Origin: Planctomycetota bacterium
Lineage (GTDB): Bacteria > Planctomycetota > UBA8108 > JACQVS01
Assembly: GCA_028280485.1 (NCBI GenBank)
Contig: JANQLS010000124.1
Coordinates: 1 to 41,511, forward strand
DNA: 41,511 nt
Reading direction: 5' to 3'
Shown here: positions 17,424 to 25,920 of the stretch, in pieces
How positions within the stretch are numbered: position 1 is the first letter of the stretch
Layout of the letters: each line of letters opens with the position of its first letter
Notes under the pieces: model-generated
Told to the model about the DNA's origin: nothing
Database searches by the model: none
Seen by the model: only the letters and a program-made list of their open reading frames with translations
Translations under genes and position numbers: made by a program

Positions 17424-19487
17424 TCAATTATTCTCTCTCTCAGCAATCTCTTCAAGTTCGCGGAGAAGGAGAAGGTCATCTGTTTTTTTCGATATTGCGA
17501 TTTGAATATAGGGTAGATAGACCGAAGGATCTTTGTCAGTACCCTTGTCGCGGTGGGCTCTCCACATCAATCCTTGAAGAACATTTAAAAAGAAGTCGTT
17601 AGGAAACTTTTTTAAACCCGATAAATAGACAGCTTCCGCTTCGTCGAGCCAGCCACAATGAAGAATAGTCAATCCCAAAACTCTCCATGAATGGGCCGTT
17701 GTGATCTCATTCTCGAAAGAGTTGCGAATCTTCATCAAGGAAGTATAAATTTCCAGCTTTGTTTTCTCTTCCAAGATCATTCTTCGAACGGGCATCAAAT
17801 TTGGAACAGGATCGATTTTCATACTCAATTGAATTAAAAGCTTGTGAAAATCACCCTCAGGATCGATCTTCTTCCGAACATGAGCCCAATCATCGAAAAC
17901 GACTGAAAGGATTCTTGCCGCAGTTTTCCCACCTAATTTTTCGATGATGGCCTCTTGATCCTCAGTCTTCCAATCTTCGCCAAGCAACTGCTCAAAAACT
18001 TTGTCATAATGCTCATTTCTAACTTTTAAGCGCTCCTTCCTATGCGGATAGGCCCAAAGATGCCGTAAGGAATCAACAAATCGTTGGTTGAGATGGACAC
18101 GCCTAACCAGGTCATCAACTTTTTGTTCAAATCCTTCAACTCTTTCTAATACCGAGACATCAAGGTTGTCATCGGTCATTTCGATAACCCGTTGAGTTTG
18201 TAGGTTTAATTCATTCCAAACATTGAAATCAAGGGGATCGGAGCGTTCAACATCAGTAACCATCGCATGAGTGCGCTCAGCAGAATCTAATGCTGATTCC
18301 ACAAATCCTACGATTTTTTGAGCCCGCTCGCTTTGTTGCACGTACAACAGGGCAACCACACTTCCAAGCACGATCAATAACAAACAAGAGAGGAAGGCTA
18401 CTCGAAGGAGATTTCTTCTTCCTTGATCACGAAGGTCTTCAGTTTCGTAAGCAAGTAATCGTTCTTGACTCTTTTTCTTTACCCCCTCGAAGTAACGTCG
18501 TAACTCTTCAGCTAATTCTCTCGCCCGTTGAGGACGTTGTTCCGGATCGGGTTGCAAGCAACGGGCTGCGAGATGGACGAGCTCTTTAGGAGCATTGGAA
18601 CTCTTTAATTTTTGTTGCGCGGAATCTAAATCTGAAAGGACAGACTGTGAGAGTGTACTTAAAGCATCTTCGCCCTTAATAGGAGGCTCCCCAACTAAGA
18701 TTTCATAAAGGATCGCTCCTAGGCTAAATACATCTGAACTAGTTTGGGGAGCATGGCCGCGCGCCTGTTCTGGGCTCATGTATCCAGGAGTGCCAGCTCC
18801 GAGATCGAATGGGCTCACTGCGGTGGGTCCTTCGACTCTTTCTTTTCTGGCGTGCTCATCGAGAATTTGAGCTAAACCCCAATCTAGAACTCTCACTTCG
18901 CTAAAAAATCCCACCATGATATTTGATGGTTTCAGATCGCAATGAATCACCCCTTGATCGTGAGCGTACGCTAAGGCTTGGCAAGTCGCCTCAAAGATGA
19001 GAAGGAGTTCATGTTTATCCGAATGTTTTATGTTTTCAGATAAGAGGTGGGCAAACGTTTTTCCTCGTACCAGCTTCATGACGAGGTAAGGCGCATTCCC
19101 TAACAGCTCCCCCGCATCAAAAATGGGAACGATGGCGGGATGGTCGAGCTTACTATAAATCTTGGCTTCCTGGATCAATCGCTGCCTGAGACTGAGAGGA
19201 AGACCTTCTCTAAGAATTTTAATCGCAACCTCTCTACCCAACTCTAGATCTAAACACAACAATACGATCCCTTGTCCCCCTCGACCGAGGATGCCTAAGA
19301 ACTTGTAGCGACCTACTGGTTCGATCTCTTTAGAAATACGCTCTTCCCAATAACGGGCAGATTCGAGGCGAGCAGAATGAACAGGAGGGGAGTCCTGATG
19401 GGCACGACGGGGCTTAGCATTCGAACCGAAGGCAAACGCTAATCCATTTTCTAAAAGTTCGTTATCATCAGGAGAATGCATCATCAT
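17424..19487 (-). CDS. Membrane Ser/Thr protein kinase (Hanks type)
   Basis: The product is 687 aa. The kinase domain (about residues 61-345) shows the glycine loop LGRGGQGIV (67-75), Lys90 in EVAIKIL, catalytic loop IHCDLKPSN (Asp184, Asn189), DWG instead of DFG (Asp202) and SPE as the APE equivalent (238-240). The catalytic loop has Cys before the Asp, making it a non-RD kinase, which often means activation-loop phosphorylation is not needed. One membrane helix (about 368-390, VAFLSCLLLIVLGSVVALLYV) leads to a helical extracytoplasmic region of about 300 aa, possibly TPR-like at the end. The ECF sigma gene lies 135 bp upstream on the same strand. Such ECF-kinase pairs are a known planctomycete arrangement, so the kinase may control that sigma factor. 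Confidence 0.92.
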   Translation of the reverse strand: MMMHSPDDNELLENGLAFAFGSNAKPRRAHQDSPPVHSARLESARYWEERISKEIEPVGRYKFLGILGRGGQGIVLLCLDLELGREVAIKILREGLPLSLRQRLIQEAKIYSKLDHPAIVPIFDAGELLGNAPYLVMKLVRGKTFAHLLSENIKHSDKHELLLIFEATCQALAYAHDQGVIHCDLKPSNIMVGFFSEVRVLDWGLAQILDEHARKERVEGPTAVSPFDLGAGTPGYMSPEQARGHAPQTSSDVFSLGAILYEILVGEPPIKGEDALSTLSQSVLSDLDSAQQKLKSSNAPKELVHLAARCLQPDPEQRPQRARELAEELRRYFEGVKKKSQERLLAYETEDLRDQGRRNLLRVAFLSCLLLIVLGSVVALLYVQQSERAQKIVGFVESALDSAERTHAMVTDVERSDPLDFNVWNELNLQTQRVIEMTDDNLDVSVLERVEGFEQKVDDLVRRVHLNQRFVDSLRHLWAYPHRKERLKVRNEHYDKVFEQLLGEDWKTEDQEAIIEKLGGKTAARILSVVFDDWAHVRKKIDPEGDFHKLLIQLSMKIDPVPNLMPVRRMILEEKTKLEIYTSLMKIRNSFENEITTAHSWRVLGLTILHCGWLDEAEAVYLSGLKKFPNDFFLNVLQGLMWRAHRDKGTDKDPSVYLPYIQIAISKKTDDLLLLRELEEIAERENN

Positions 19488-19622
19488 TCCGAGAAAAGAA
19501 TGAGAGGAGAGGACTCTAATGTTCAGGCCTCAATGTTGCTCCTCTAACATCAATTTTGGTAGAAAAAGAAGCCTGGGATGTTATTCAACAAGGCGAGATG
19601 AGCCTGTTGAGGAGAAAGCAAG

Positions 19623-20303
19623 CTACGAACGTTCTAAATACTGAAGAACGCGCCGACACTCTTCATCGATATCCGACTGGGAACCGCGACAATAAACGGT
19701 GACAACGTCGGCTAATGCTTTTCGAAATTCTTCTTTCGCCGTAGCAAAGTCTTTATGAACTCTTCGAGGGGGCAATTCCCATTGGTGAGCAATTTTTCGA
19801 ATTGGCAAGCCAACATGAAAACGGAGGCGCAGTAATTCCACTCTTCTTCGAGCAGCAAAACTCTTCTTGAGAGCTCGACTTTCCATCAAATCTGCCGCGT
19901 CTGTGACCACTCCTTCAGCCCAGAGTTGATCAAAAACTTTCGACGCCGTTTGTTCAGTGGTGTGTTGAAGCTCTAAGACTTCCCCCTCAGATATATGCTC
20001 TTTCGCTTTGCGGCGCTTCTCGATCCATTTACGAGCAAGGTTTAGACTGACGCCCCGAAGGTAGGCGCGAAAATTTTTGGGGGGAGTGTGAACAGTACGA
20101 TGGAGCACTCCTCCTCCACGGAAGCATTCGACGAAGACTTCCTGGATGAGATCGTCGATCTCATCGTGAAAGCTTCCACCTCCGAGATAGGAGCTCAGAA
20201 AGGCTCGCACTAGATTTTCATAGCGAGCAACAAATTGAGTTCTTGCAGACCCTTCTCCAGCAGCAGCACCTGCTAAGAGCGGCCAACAGGTCGACTCATA
20301 CAC
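19623..20303 (-). CDS. ECF-type RNA polymerase sigma factor
   Basis: The product is 226 aa with GTG as the likely start at 20303 and GAGG about 10 nt upstream. Sigma region 2 is seen in DEIDDLIQEVFVECFRGG (about 45-62) and NFRAYLRGVSLNLARKWIEK. Region 4 is seen in LLRLRFHVGLPIRKIAHQWE with the helix-turn-helix continuing RVHKDFATAKEEFRKAL. No anti-sigma factor is adjacent. Instead a membrane Ser/Thr kinase follows on the same strand. This fits the planctomycete ECF groups that co-occur with kinases, where phosphorylation is proposed to take the place of an anti-sigma switch. Length is slightly above the usual ECF size because of the region 2-4 linker. Confidence 0.9.
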   Translation of the reverse strand: MYESTCWPLLAGAAAGEGSARTQFVARYENLVRAFLSSYLGGGSFHDEIDDLIQEVFVECFRGGGVLHRTVHTPPKNFRAYLRGVSLNLARKWIEKRRKAKEHISEGEVLELQHTTEQTASKVFDQLWAEGVVTDAADLMESRALKKSFAARRRVELLRLRFHVGLPIRKIAHQWELPPRRVHKDFATAKEEFRKALADVVTVYCRGSQSDIDEECRRVLQYLERS

Positions 20304-21415
20304 CGTAACTAATCCTCAAATGAAAAAACCGTTAATAATCAAACGGAACTCTACCGTTCAGCGTACGCCCACCCAAAGACTTAGTACCAAACGGGATTTC
20401 TCTTAACTCTAATCTGACTCTTACCCGAAAAACTCAGCTAAGATTTCAGCTTATTGAAACCAATTATTGCAGTAACGAGTTCTGTTCCAAAGCCTAATCA
20501 GCGAAGAAGGCGAAGATCATAAAGGATTTACAGCTCAACAATTAAAACTGTCCAAGCCTTGTTCGCTTCCGTACGTTGGACACTCCTCAAGGCCTCAAAC
20601 CAAGCCCATTTTTACTGATCATTCGTAGCTCAACAAAAATAATTTAGGACTTTTCATAAATGCCCCTTCTATAAAACGAAGCATCAGGATGAAAGGTTTA
20701 ATGTACTCTGTTTAAAAAGTGGAGAATGAAACTCCTGATTAACTAGCTCGTAACTAATCCAGCGATTACTAATCCGTATAAGTAAAGTTTAGTCGACAAG
20801 TCTCAGGAGTTCTGAGATCTATCCACCACCTAAACATTTTCCGACAAAGTCTTCGCAAATGGAAAAGAGAAACTTTTTTCCATACACACCCACTGAAGTT
20901 TCAGCTTATAGGGCCTGCTCTATTCCCTTTCAATGTAGTCCGTACACTTTGCGTTCAGCCTTCCTGACAAACCTCCCTCATCCTCTCTTCATTTCACGCT
21001 GAATCGAACTCACCCATCTCTATATCCCCCTAAACCCCTAATAGATTAGAACTTAAAACTCTTCGCCATCTATAGATATAGCCTCGGCCTTGTATCCGCC
21101 TGCTTCGAGGTTGTGATTTTTTTGATTTCTATCCCAAAGTGTAATCAAAAATAAGTAAGCGCATTAACTAGCCCGAAGCGTGAACGATGGGACGAAAAGT
21201 TGAGTTGAACTCAATCGGCTTGAATCTACTTAACGTAAGGATGACTCAGCCCCAGCCTTTGATAACTTCAATCTCGATTTACGCTTTCACCTTTGCTGAT
21301 ACTTCGGGATTGAGGACTAGGAATTCACTTAGAATCCGACTGTATTGGCAATTTTGGAAAAAGTGAGGTCGCAGAAAGCCAGGCAAACCTGTATCTTTGG
21401 AAATAGCAATTCTTT
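20304..21415. other. 1.1-kb non-coding stretch
   Basis: No ORF with coding character is seen on either strand. The sequence is AT-rich compared with neighbouring genes. The only recognisable element is a degenerate REP-like copy at 21168-21192 beginning CTAGCCCGAAGCG, plus a small 6-bp hairpin near 20801-20817. The promoter for the leftward sigma-kinase pair should lie at its left edge, but no consensus was identified. Confidence 0.5.
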
Positions 21416-22102
21416 ATGAAAATGGAATCTTTCATGAAATTTCTGATCGAATCCTCGGACTGTTTGGAGTCCTTCAGAGAGGGTCTCTTCAAGGAAAGTC
21501 ATTCCATCCATCTTAAAATCAGCCCGATGAATTTCATGGTCAACGCAAAACAACCGAACCCACACTCTTCAGTAGATGACGGTTTTGAAATCGGCATGAA
21601 TTCTCCTCGGCGCGATGAAGACATCATCGAAGAAGGTGCCTTTTTTGATCAGGGGCGCCCCAATCGCCAGACGTATAGCGACCTTAAAGAGGATTTTCAT
21701 CAGGATTCTGAATCTGAAGATGGCTTGACCGACGATGAATGTAAATGGGCTCTCCTCTCCCATCTTTCTCCCCTAGCCTCGTTCGTCATTCCGATCATTC
21801 CCTTTGCCAACATCCTCGCCCCTCTTATCATTTGGCAAATTAAGAAGGATGATTCTGATTTTGTTTCCCAGAGCGCTCTTGAAGCTCTCAACTTTCAAAT
21901 TTCGCTAACGATTTATTCTTTCGCAACCTTCATCGTCTTTCTTCCCGCTCTCCTCATTTTCCCTCCCTTCTATGTGTTATTCGTCGCCCTCATCTCACTT
22001 TTTCTCCTCGCGTTCGGAATCATTCAAGTCATCATTGGCGGCTTAAAAGCCAATGAAGGCATCGCCTATCGTTATCCGATGGCGATTCGGTTGATTAAAT
22101 AA
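21416..22102 (+). CDS. DUF4870 domain membrane protein
   Basis: The open frame gives 228 aa. The C-terminal 115 residues are a clear DUF4870 domain: DDECKWALLSHLSPLASFVI, PFANILAPLIIWQIKK, then FVSQSALEALNFQISLTIYS and two further membrane helices ending in GLKANEGIAYRYPMAIRLI. Small membrane proteins of this family are widespread and of unknown function (Tic20-like fold). The N-terminal 110 residues are acidic and polar, without signal peptide. They may be partly untranslated: ATG 21416, 21527 and 21596 are all possible and none has a strong ribosome site. A short perfect hairpin follows at 22146. Confidence 0.8.
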   Translation: MKMESFMKFLIESSDCLESFREGLFKESHSIHLKISPMNFMVNAKQPNPHSSVDDGFEIGMNSPRRDEDIIEEGAFFDQGRPNRQTYSDLKEDFHQDSESEDGLTDDECKWALLSHLSPLASFVIPIIPFANILAPLIIWQIKKDDSDFVSQSALEALNFQISLTIYSFATFIVFLPALLIFPPFYVLFVALISLFLLAFGIIQVIIGGLKANEGIAYRYPMAIRLIK

Positions 22103-22145
22103 GATTCTTATAAATTTGAAATCTCCTTTAATGCACCAAAGTAAT

Positions 22146-22164
22146 CGGCTCAGCCCCTGAGCCG
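22146..22164. repeat. Perfect 8-bp triloop hairpin
   Basis: CGGCTCAG and CTGAGCCG pair around loop CCC, 44 nt after the DUF4870 stop codon. There is no T-run. It shares the core CTCAGCCCCTG with the hairpin at 39521-39539. Confidence 0.6.
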
Positions 22165-22210
22165 GAATTGAATGCCCCACTGACTCTAAAATTAGTTTAT
22201 CAACTTTTTA

Positions 22211-22236
22211 ACTAGCCCGAAGCGCTAGCGAGGGGT
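22211..22236. repeat. Solo REP-like repeat
   Basis: ACTAGCCCGAAGCGCTAGCG followed by AGGGGT is a variant of the arm sequence of the two REPIN-like elements in this window, differing at about four positions. Confidence 0.65.
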
Positions 22237-22357
22237 CACTTCCCACCAGATAAGCGAATCCGTTCTTTGGGTTCACTTGTATCGAACAACGGTTTAGCTT
22301 CGTACGACTCCCGGAGAGGCTGTGAGTTTTTAGCCCAAAACTGATGAAGTTTCTTTT

Positions 22358-22495
22358 ATCCCTCGCTAAAGCTTCGGGCTTGAGGGGCGCGAACCGCTTT
22401 CAATGTTTAATTTGTAGCAAAGGATTTCACGCAATCTAACTATAAATAAGGATTGAAATCACTAACCTCACAAGCCCGAAGCTTTAGCGAGGGAT
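22358..22495. repeat. REPIN-like element, copy 1
   Basis: Two identical 25-bp arms in inverted orientation (22358-22382, starting ATCCCTCGCTAAAGCTTCGG, and its reverse complement at 22471-22495) enclose an 88-bp AT-rich spacer. Total length is 138 bp. The same arms with nearly the same spacing recur at 33745-33883, but the spacers are not clearly related. This matches REPINs (paired inverted REP sequences), which are moved by RAYT-type transposases. None is encoded in the window. Confidence 0.8.
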
Positions 22496-22639
22496 AATGG
22501 AGTGCCATTTAGCTTAAAGATTGATTTACCCTAAAAATTCACAGCCTCGGAGCGAGCCTACTACTAAACTTTAGGAAGTGCGTGAGGCGCAGCCGAACTT
22601 GCACGCTGGAGTCGCCGATAGCGACAACCATTATTGCAG
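22496..22639. other. Spacer with small hairpins
   Basis: A hairpin GTCGC/GCGAC is present at 22611-22625, and a looser pairing GCGTG...CACGC at about 22580-22606 surrounds GGCGCAGCC. No ORF and no T-run are present. It could be a fragment of another palindromic repeat family. Confidence 0.35.
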
Positions 22640-22683
22640 AAAAAAAAGCTAAGCAACAGATCAACGCCGATCTAGTGCTTAGC
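22640..22683 (-). terminator. Intrinsic terminator of the coiled-coil gene
   Basis: Read on the minus strand, GCTAAGCA pairs with TGCTTAGC, with an additional inner stem AGATC/GATCT, followed by eight T residues. It lies 65 nt downstream of the leftward stop codon at 22748. Confidence 0.88.
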
Positions 22684-22747
22684 CTTAGGTGGTGGTCTTA
22701 ACTCTCAGGGTGAGGAGAGAAGTTAGTCAGGTTTTAATGGAGATCGC

Positions 22748-23695
22748 TTAGAGAGCAGCGACAGCTTGACGAGCCTTCTTACCGGTTCCCAACTTGCTGA
22801 AAACCTGGCTTCGAGCCTTTTCTGCTTGCTCTAATCGCTCGGAGTACTCAGATCTCAAAGCTTTAATTTGATCGAATCTCTTAAGGTGATTCGTCAAGGC
22901 AGCCTCGATGATGAGTACCGATCTTTCGATCTTTCGCTTTTCGAAAAGATCTTCGTACAACGCCTCAACGAAAGCCTCTAAAACTCCGTTGTAAGCATCA
23001 AGTTCAAAGTGATGACCTTTCACACAAACCATTTCCTTTTGGGAAGTCCTTAGGTTTCGGTCTGCGCCATCCGCCATTTCAACTGCTCGTCCGATACTCG
23101 AATGACGGAACAAGTCGGTTAGTGTTCCCCACGGATTCCCATTTTCCAGATCTAGATTGCCTTTGGTATAGATCATGAAATTGCGGCAGCTTTTAAGGTA
23201 ATCTAAATTTCTACCGAGGAAGAAAATGGCATCGTCTAAATTAGTGAGATCTTCAGTGAGTTGATTCCACTGTTGCTCCACCTTCTTAAACTCGGAGCTT
23301 ACCTCTTGGATCTGCCGGAGCTTCTCTTGGGAAAATCCGCTAAGCAGATCATCCTTTTCTTGCTGCAGAAGCTCTTTCTTACCTTCAAATCCCGTGTAAT
23401 GACTCAGCTTGTGATCTAAATCTTGAGCTTCACGAAGAAGAAGTACTTTCTTTTCTTCAGTCAGGCTGAGTAACCCGCCAGCAAAAAATGCTTCGCGGGT
23501 AGGTTTATCTTCGAAGGTACGAAATCCATCCGGAGGAAGTTGATCTTCAAACTGTTTGAGAATTCCTAATAAACTGTCGAGCGTCGACAGGTCTGCTTTC
23601 ACGAACTCGACTTGTTTCTTCAGACGAAGCTCCTTTTCGAGTTTGATCTCACAGTATCCCATCTCTTTTTCAATTTTATCGAGTCTCCTGGCCAT
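22748..23695 (-). CDS. Orphan coiled-coil protein with ideal ribosome site
   Basis: The product is 315 aa with no signal peptide and no membrane helix. Long charged heptad-like helices dominate (residues about 1-55, 80-160 and 255-305), interrupted by a less regular centre with LTDLFRHSSIGRAVEMAD and a KGHHFELDAYNGVLEAF segment. No domain is recognised. GGAGGT stands 5 nt before ATG 23695, the best ribosome site in the window, and the gene has its own terminator at 22640. It is flanked by 0.65 kb and 1.3 kb of non-coding DNA, so it is a single-gene unit, probably well expressed. It could be a cytoskeletal or scaffold protein, but nothing in the sequence establishes that. Confidence 0.82.
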   Translation of the reverse strand: MARRLDKIEKEMGYCEIKLEKELRLKKQVEFVKADLSTLDSLLGILKQFEDQLPPDGFRTFEDKPTREAFFAGGLLSLTEEKKVLLLREAQDLDHKLSHYTGFEGKKELLQQEKDDLLSGFSQEKLRQIQEVSSEFKKVEQQWNQLTEDLTNLDDAIFFLGRNLDYLKSCRNFMIYTKGNLDLENGNPWGTLTDLFRHSSIGRAVEMADGADRNLRTSQKEMVCVKGHHFELDAYNGVLEAFVEALYEDLFEKRKIERSVLIIEAALTNHLKRFDQIKALRSEYSERLEQAEKARSQVFSKLGTGKKARQAVAAL

Positions 23696-23753
23696 AGTTA
23701 CCTCCAGTAGCCCACTTAATACGCTTGATTGAGAAGGCTTTTAAAATAGGGTG

Positions 23754-23768
23754 AGTATTTTAAATACT
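23754..23768. promoter_or_regulatory. 15-bp palindrome upstream of the coiled-coil gene
   Basis: AGTATTT and AAATACT flank a single central base, 58 bp upstream of the leftward start codon. Position and symmetry suit an operator for a dimeric regulator, though AT-rich palindromes also arise by chance. Confidence 0.35.
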
Positions 23769-23851
23769 TATCAACCAAGCAACTTGCTTCATTGGAACGA
23801 GTAATTAGTTCCAGTTGAATAAACAGGAACTAAGTCGATTTGCTAGAACGA

Positions 23852-23882
23852 TTGAAACGGGCTCCAAAGGAGCTTGTTTCAA
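23852..23882. repeat. 14-bp triloop hairpin repeat
   Basis: Left arm TTGAAACGGGCTCC, loop AAA, right arm GGAGCTTGTTTCAA (two G-U pairs). AACG precedes the arm, as in the copies at 54-84 and 35000-35030. A longer pairing GTCGATT/AATCGAC surrounds it. Confidence 0.75.
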
Positions 23883-24730
23883 CATAAACGACTAAAACGA
23901 ATCGACCGCGCTGACAGTTTCAAAGAATTAATAAACTCAATCGGCTGAGCCTCCTGGCAGACTGTCTGACCTTGGCCCTGGTGAAGTGATTCTCACCAGC
24001 CCCGGTGAGTTTGGGCTCGGTGAGTTCGCCTCATCAAATGACAAGGTTTCAGGAATCGAAATGGCTCGGCTCAATTAAGATTTGACCGAGTTGGTCTTGC
24101 AACGTTGCAGAATTGGTTGCAGGGTTGCTACTCAGTCAGCTTTAGTAACCTTCAAAATAAATAAATCCCTTAGGGTTTATTTCGCAAATCCTGTTCCATC
24201 CGCTTTATTTCTGACATTTGGTGATTTCGGCCGAAAGAAATCCCCTAAGTCTAAGAAATAAGCACTTCTTGGAACGCTTTTGCCCTTTTTCTAACTCACA
24301 AGTGTGGCGAACTTAAAAAGCTCTTGAAGAGTCAGTAAAGGGCCCTTAACACCTTTAAAATGTAAAGATGGTTATTTTTGACACACCTGGGAGGATCAGA
24401 GATCGTCTGAAATTCCTCCGAACTAATAAGCTGGGAGTCAAAAACCGTAAAATAAACGCTATTTAATAAGTCTTCGCCTTAGCCACTCATCGTTGAGCTT
24501 CTGGTGGTTCACCCAGAGTTGAATTTAGGCCGGCATTTGAAAAGACATCTGAAAAACCGGCAAGATTCTTGCTCATATAACGTCAGTTCATTAGGCAAAA
24601 AAGTTTTCAGAGACTGAATTTAGCCTCCAGAATGAAATTCTGGTTCAAATACAGGTTGAACTCTCTGCCTAAGTTCTGCGACGCTCTCTTGGACAATGAT
24701 TCACGGTGGTGCGCCCTCAGGCCCAAATAT

Positions 24731-24775
24731 CTGAGTCTCTGATACCTGAGTCTCTGATATATAAGTCCCTGACAG
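24731..24775. repeat. 15-bp tandem repeat, three copies
   Basis: CTGAGTCTCTGATAC, CTGAGTCTCTGATAT and a diverged third copy ATAAGTCCCTGACAG are contiguous. They lie in non-coding DNA, about 210 bp before the next start codon. Confidence 0.75.
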
Positions 24776-24839
24776 AACCGTGACGAAGCCTTCTTAAAAA
24801 GAGTAAGCTGAAAAGAGCAAAGCCAAATAGAGTCAGTCA

Positions 24840-24886
24840 AACAAAGCGCTCAAACAAAGCGTTCGAACAAAGCGTTCGAACAAAAT
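24840..24886. repeat. 13-bp tandem repeat, three and a half copies
   Basis: AACAAAGCGCTCA is followed by two exact copies of AACAAAGCGTTCG and a partial copy. The array lies 100-145 bp upstream of the gene at 24986, so it could affect spacing in its promoter region. Confidence 0.8.
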
Positions 24887-24985
24887 AGGTGAATGAGTGA
24901 GTTTCAAAACTCATTCGCTTCTTCTAAACATGACGACGCTCGAACATAAAAGTTTCTAGAAAATTTTTTCTTTTAAGAATAAAAA

Positions 24986-25873
24986 ATGAAATCCTTATTC
25001 ACCCTCATCGCCCTACTCGTCGCTTTTTCGATGGCCTTCGTATCTGCTGATGATCGCCCAAAGGAAGAGACAAAAAAGAAAAGCACTCAAGATTCTGAAT
25101 CGAATGCTGAGTCGAAAAAAATACCGCGCCATCGCTGGAAGGTGGGTGAAACGTATCGTTATCTCTGGTTTACCGGACGTCAACGATCAGGAACGACGAC
25201 CTTCACGATCAAAAAACACCCCAAAAAAGAAAAGTGGTTCAAAGTCGAAGCGACCAATACTTTCAGCCACAACATCACCAACTTAAAAACAAAACGTACT
25301 TACGAAATCGACGAAAACTGGATATTACGCCGAAGTGAAGGCACGACCGACATGCTGGGCATTCAAGATACCACCTCCCACACGGAAGACACCTCCTTCG
25401 TCGACGGCAATTTCCTCGTCGTGGAAGCCATCAGCAATCACGATAAAGACAACACGATCCGCTATAAAATTCCGTTCAATACGAAATCTTTGGTTATGTA
25501 TCCCCAGTGTATGGAATTTTGGGCCCTGTTTTCCCCGATGCTCTTGCCCATTGAAGAAAAGAGAGCAAAGAAGATCATCTACCCTTATTTTGATCGAACC
25601 TACGATGTGACCTTCACTAAAGTAGGAACCGTCGAGCACCTCAGAGCGGGGAAAACCATTGAATTAACGCACTACAAATTTAAATCGGCGAACACTCAAC
25701 TCTACGGAGAAATCTGGATCGACAAAAAAGGGAAGCTCTATCAATACAAACAAATCAATCCAACCAAGAAGACTCCCCCACTGGTCGTTTCATTAGATCT
25801 ACCCGCCAAGAAAAAAGATTCGGATCCCAGCAATAAAGACAAAAAGGGAAAAGAAAACAAAGAGAAGAAGTAA
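24986..25873 (+). CDS. Secreted protein of unknown function with Lys-rich tail
   Basis: The product is 295 aa with a signal peptide (FTLIALLVAFSMAFVSA, cleavage near residue 21). The mature part begins with a low-complexity charged linker (about 22-50) and continues as a beta-rich domain (about 50-270) with alternating Thr/Lys/aromatic strands (VGETYRYLWFTGRQRSGTTT, YGEIWIDKKGKLYQYKQINP). The layout, in which a secreted all-beta domain tracks a measured polymer-like substrate, is reminiscent of DUF3108-type proteins, but the match is weak. The last 25 residues are nearly all Lys, Asp, Glu and Asn. The gene is convergent with its right neighbour, 47 bp apart. Function is not assigned. Confidence 0.8.
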   Translation: MKSLFTLIALLVAFSMAFVSADDRPKEETKKKSTQDSESNAESKKIPRHRWKVGETYRYLWFTGRQRSGTTTFTIKKHPKKEKWFKVEATNTFSHNITNLKTKRTYEIDENWILRRSEGTTDMLGIQDTTSHTEDTSFVDGNFLVVEAISNHDKDNTIRYKIPFNTKSLVMYPQCMEFWALFSPMLLPIEEKRAKKIIYPYFDRTYDVTFTKVGTVEHLRAGKTIELTHYKFKSANTQLYGEIWIDKKGKLYQYKQINPTKKTPPLVVSLDLPAKKKDSDPSNKDKKGKENKEKK

Positions 25874-25920
25874 CCGCGACTCACTAAAGGTTGTAATGAC
25901 CTCTACTCAGCGGAAATCTT

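Larger units (their letters stand above)
23696..24985. other. 1.3-kb non-coding stretch with hairpins and tandem repeats
   Basis: No credible ORF is present. It contains a 14-bp-stem hairpin (23852-23882), a 7-bp hairpin CTGGTGA/TCACCAG at 23978-23999, two short tandem repeats (24731-24775 and 24840-24886), and a hairpin GAATGAG/CTCATTC at 24892-24917. Promoters for both flanking genes should lie within it. No tRNA, tmRNA or RNase P signature was recognised. Confidence 0.5.

Noticed and set aside
24640..24660. tRNA T-arm-like GGTTCAAAT
   Set aside because: No acceptor, D or anticodon arms could be fitted around it.
24607..24840. 77-codon minus-strand frame
   Set aside because: Its peptide repeats (RYQRLRYL) just reflect the 15-bp tandem repeat, and no ribosome site or homology is apparent.
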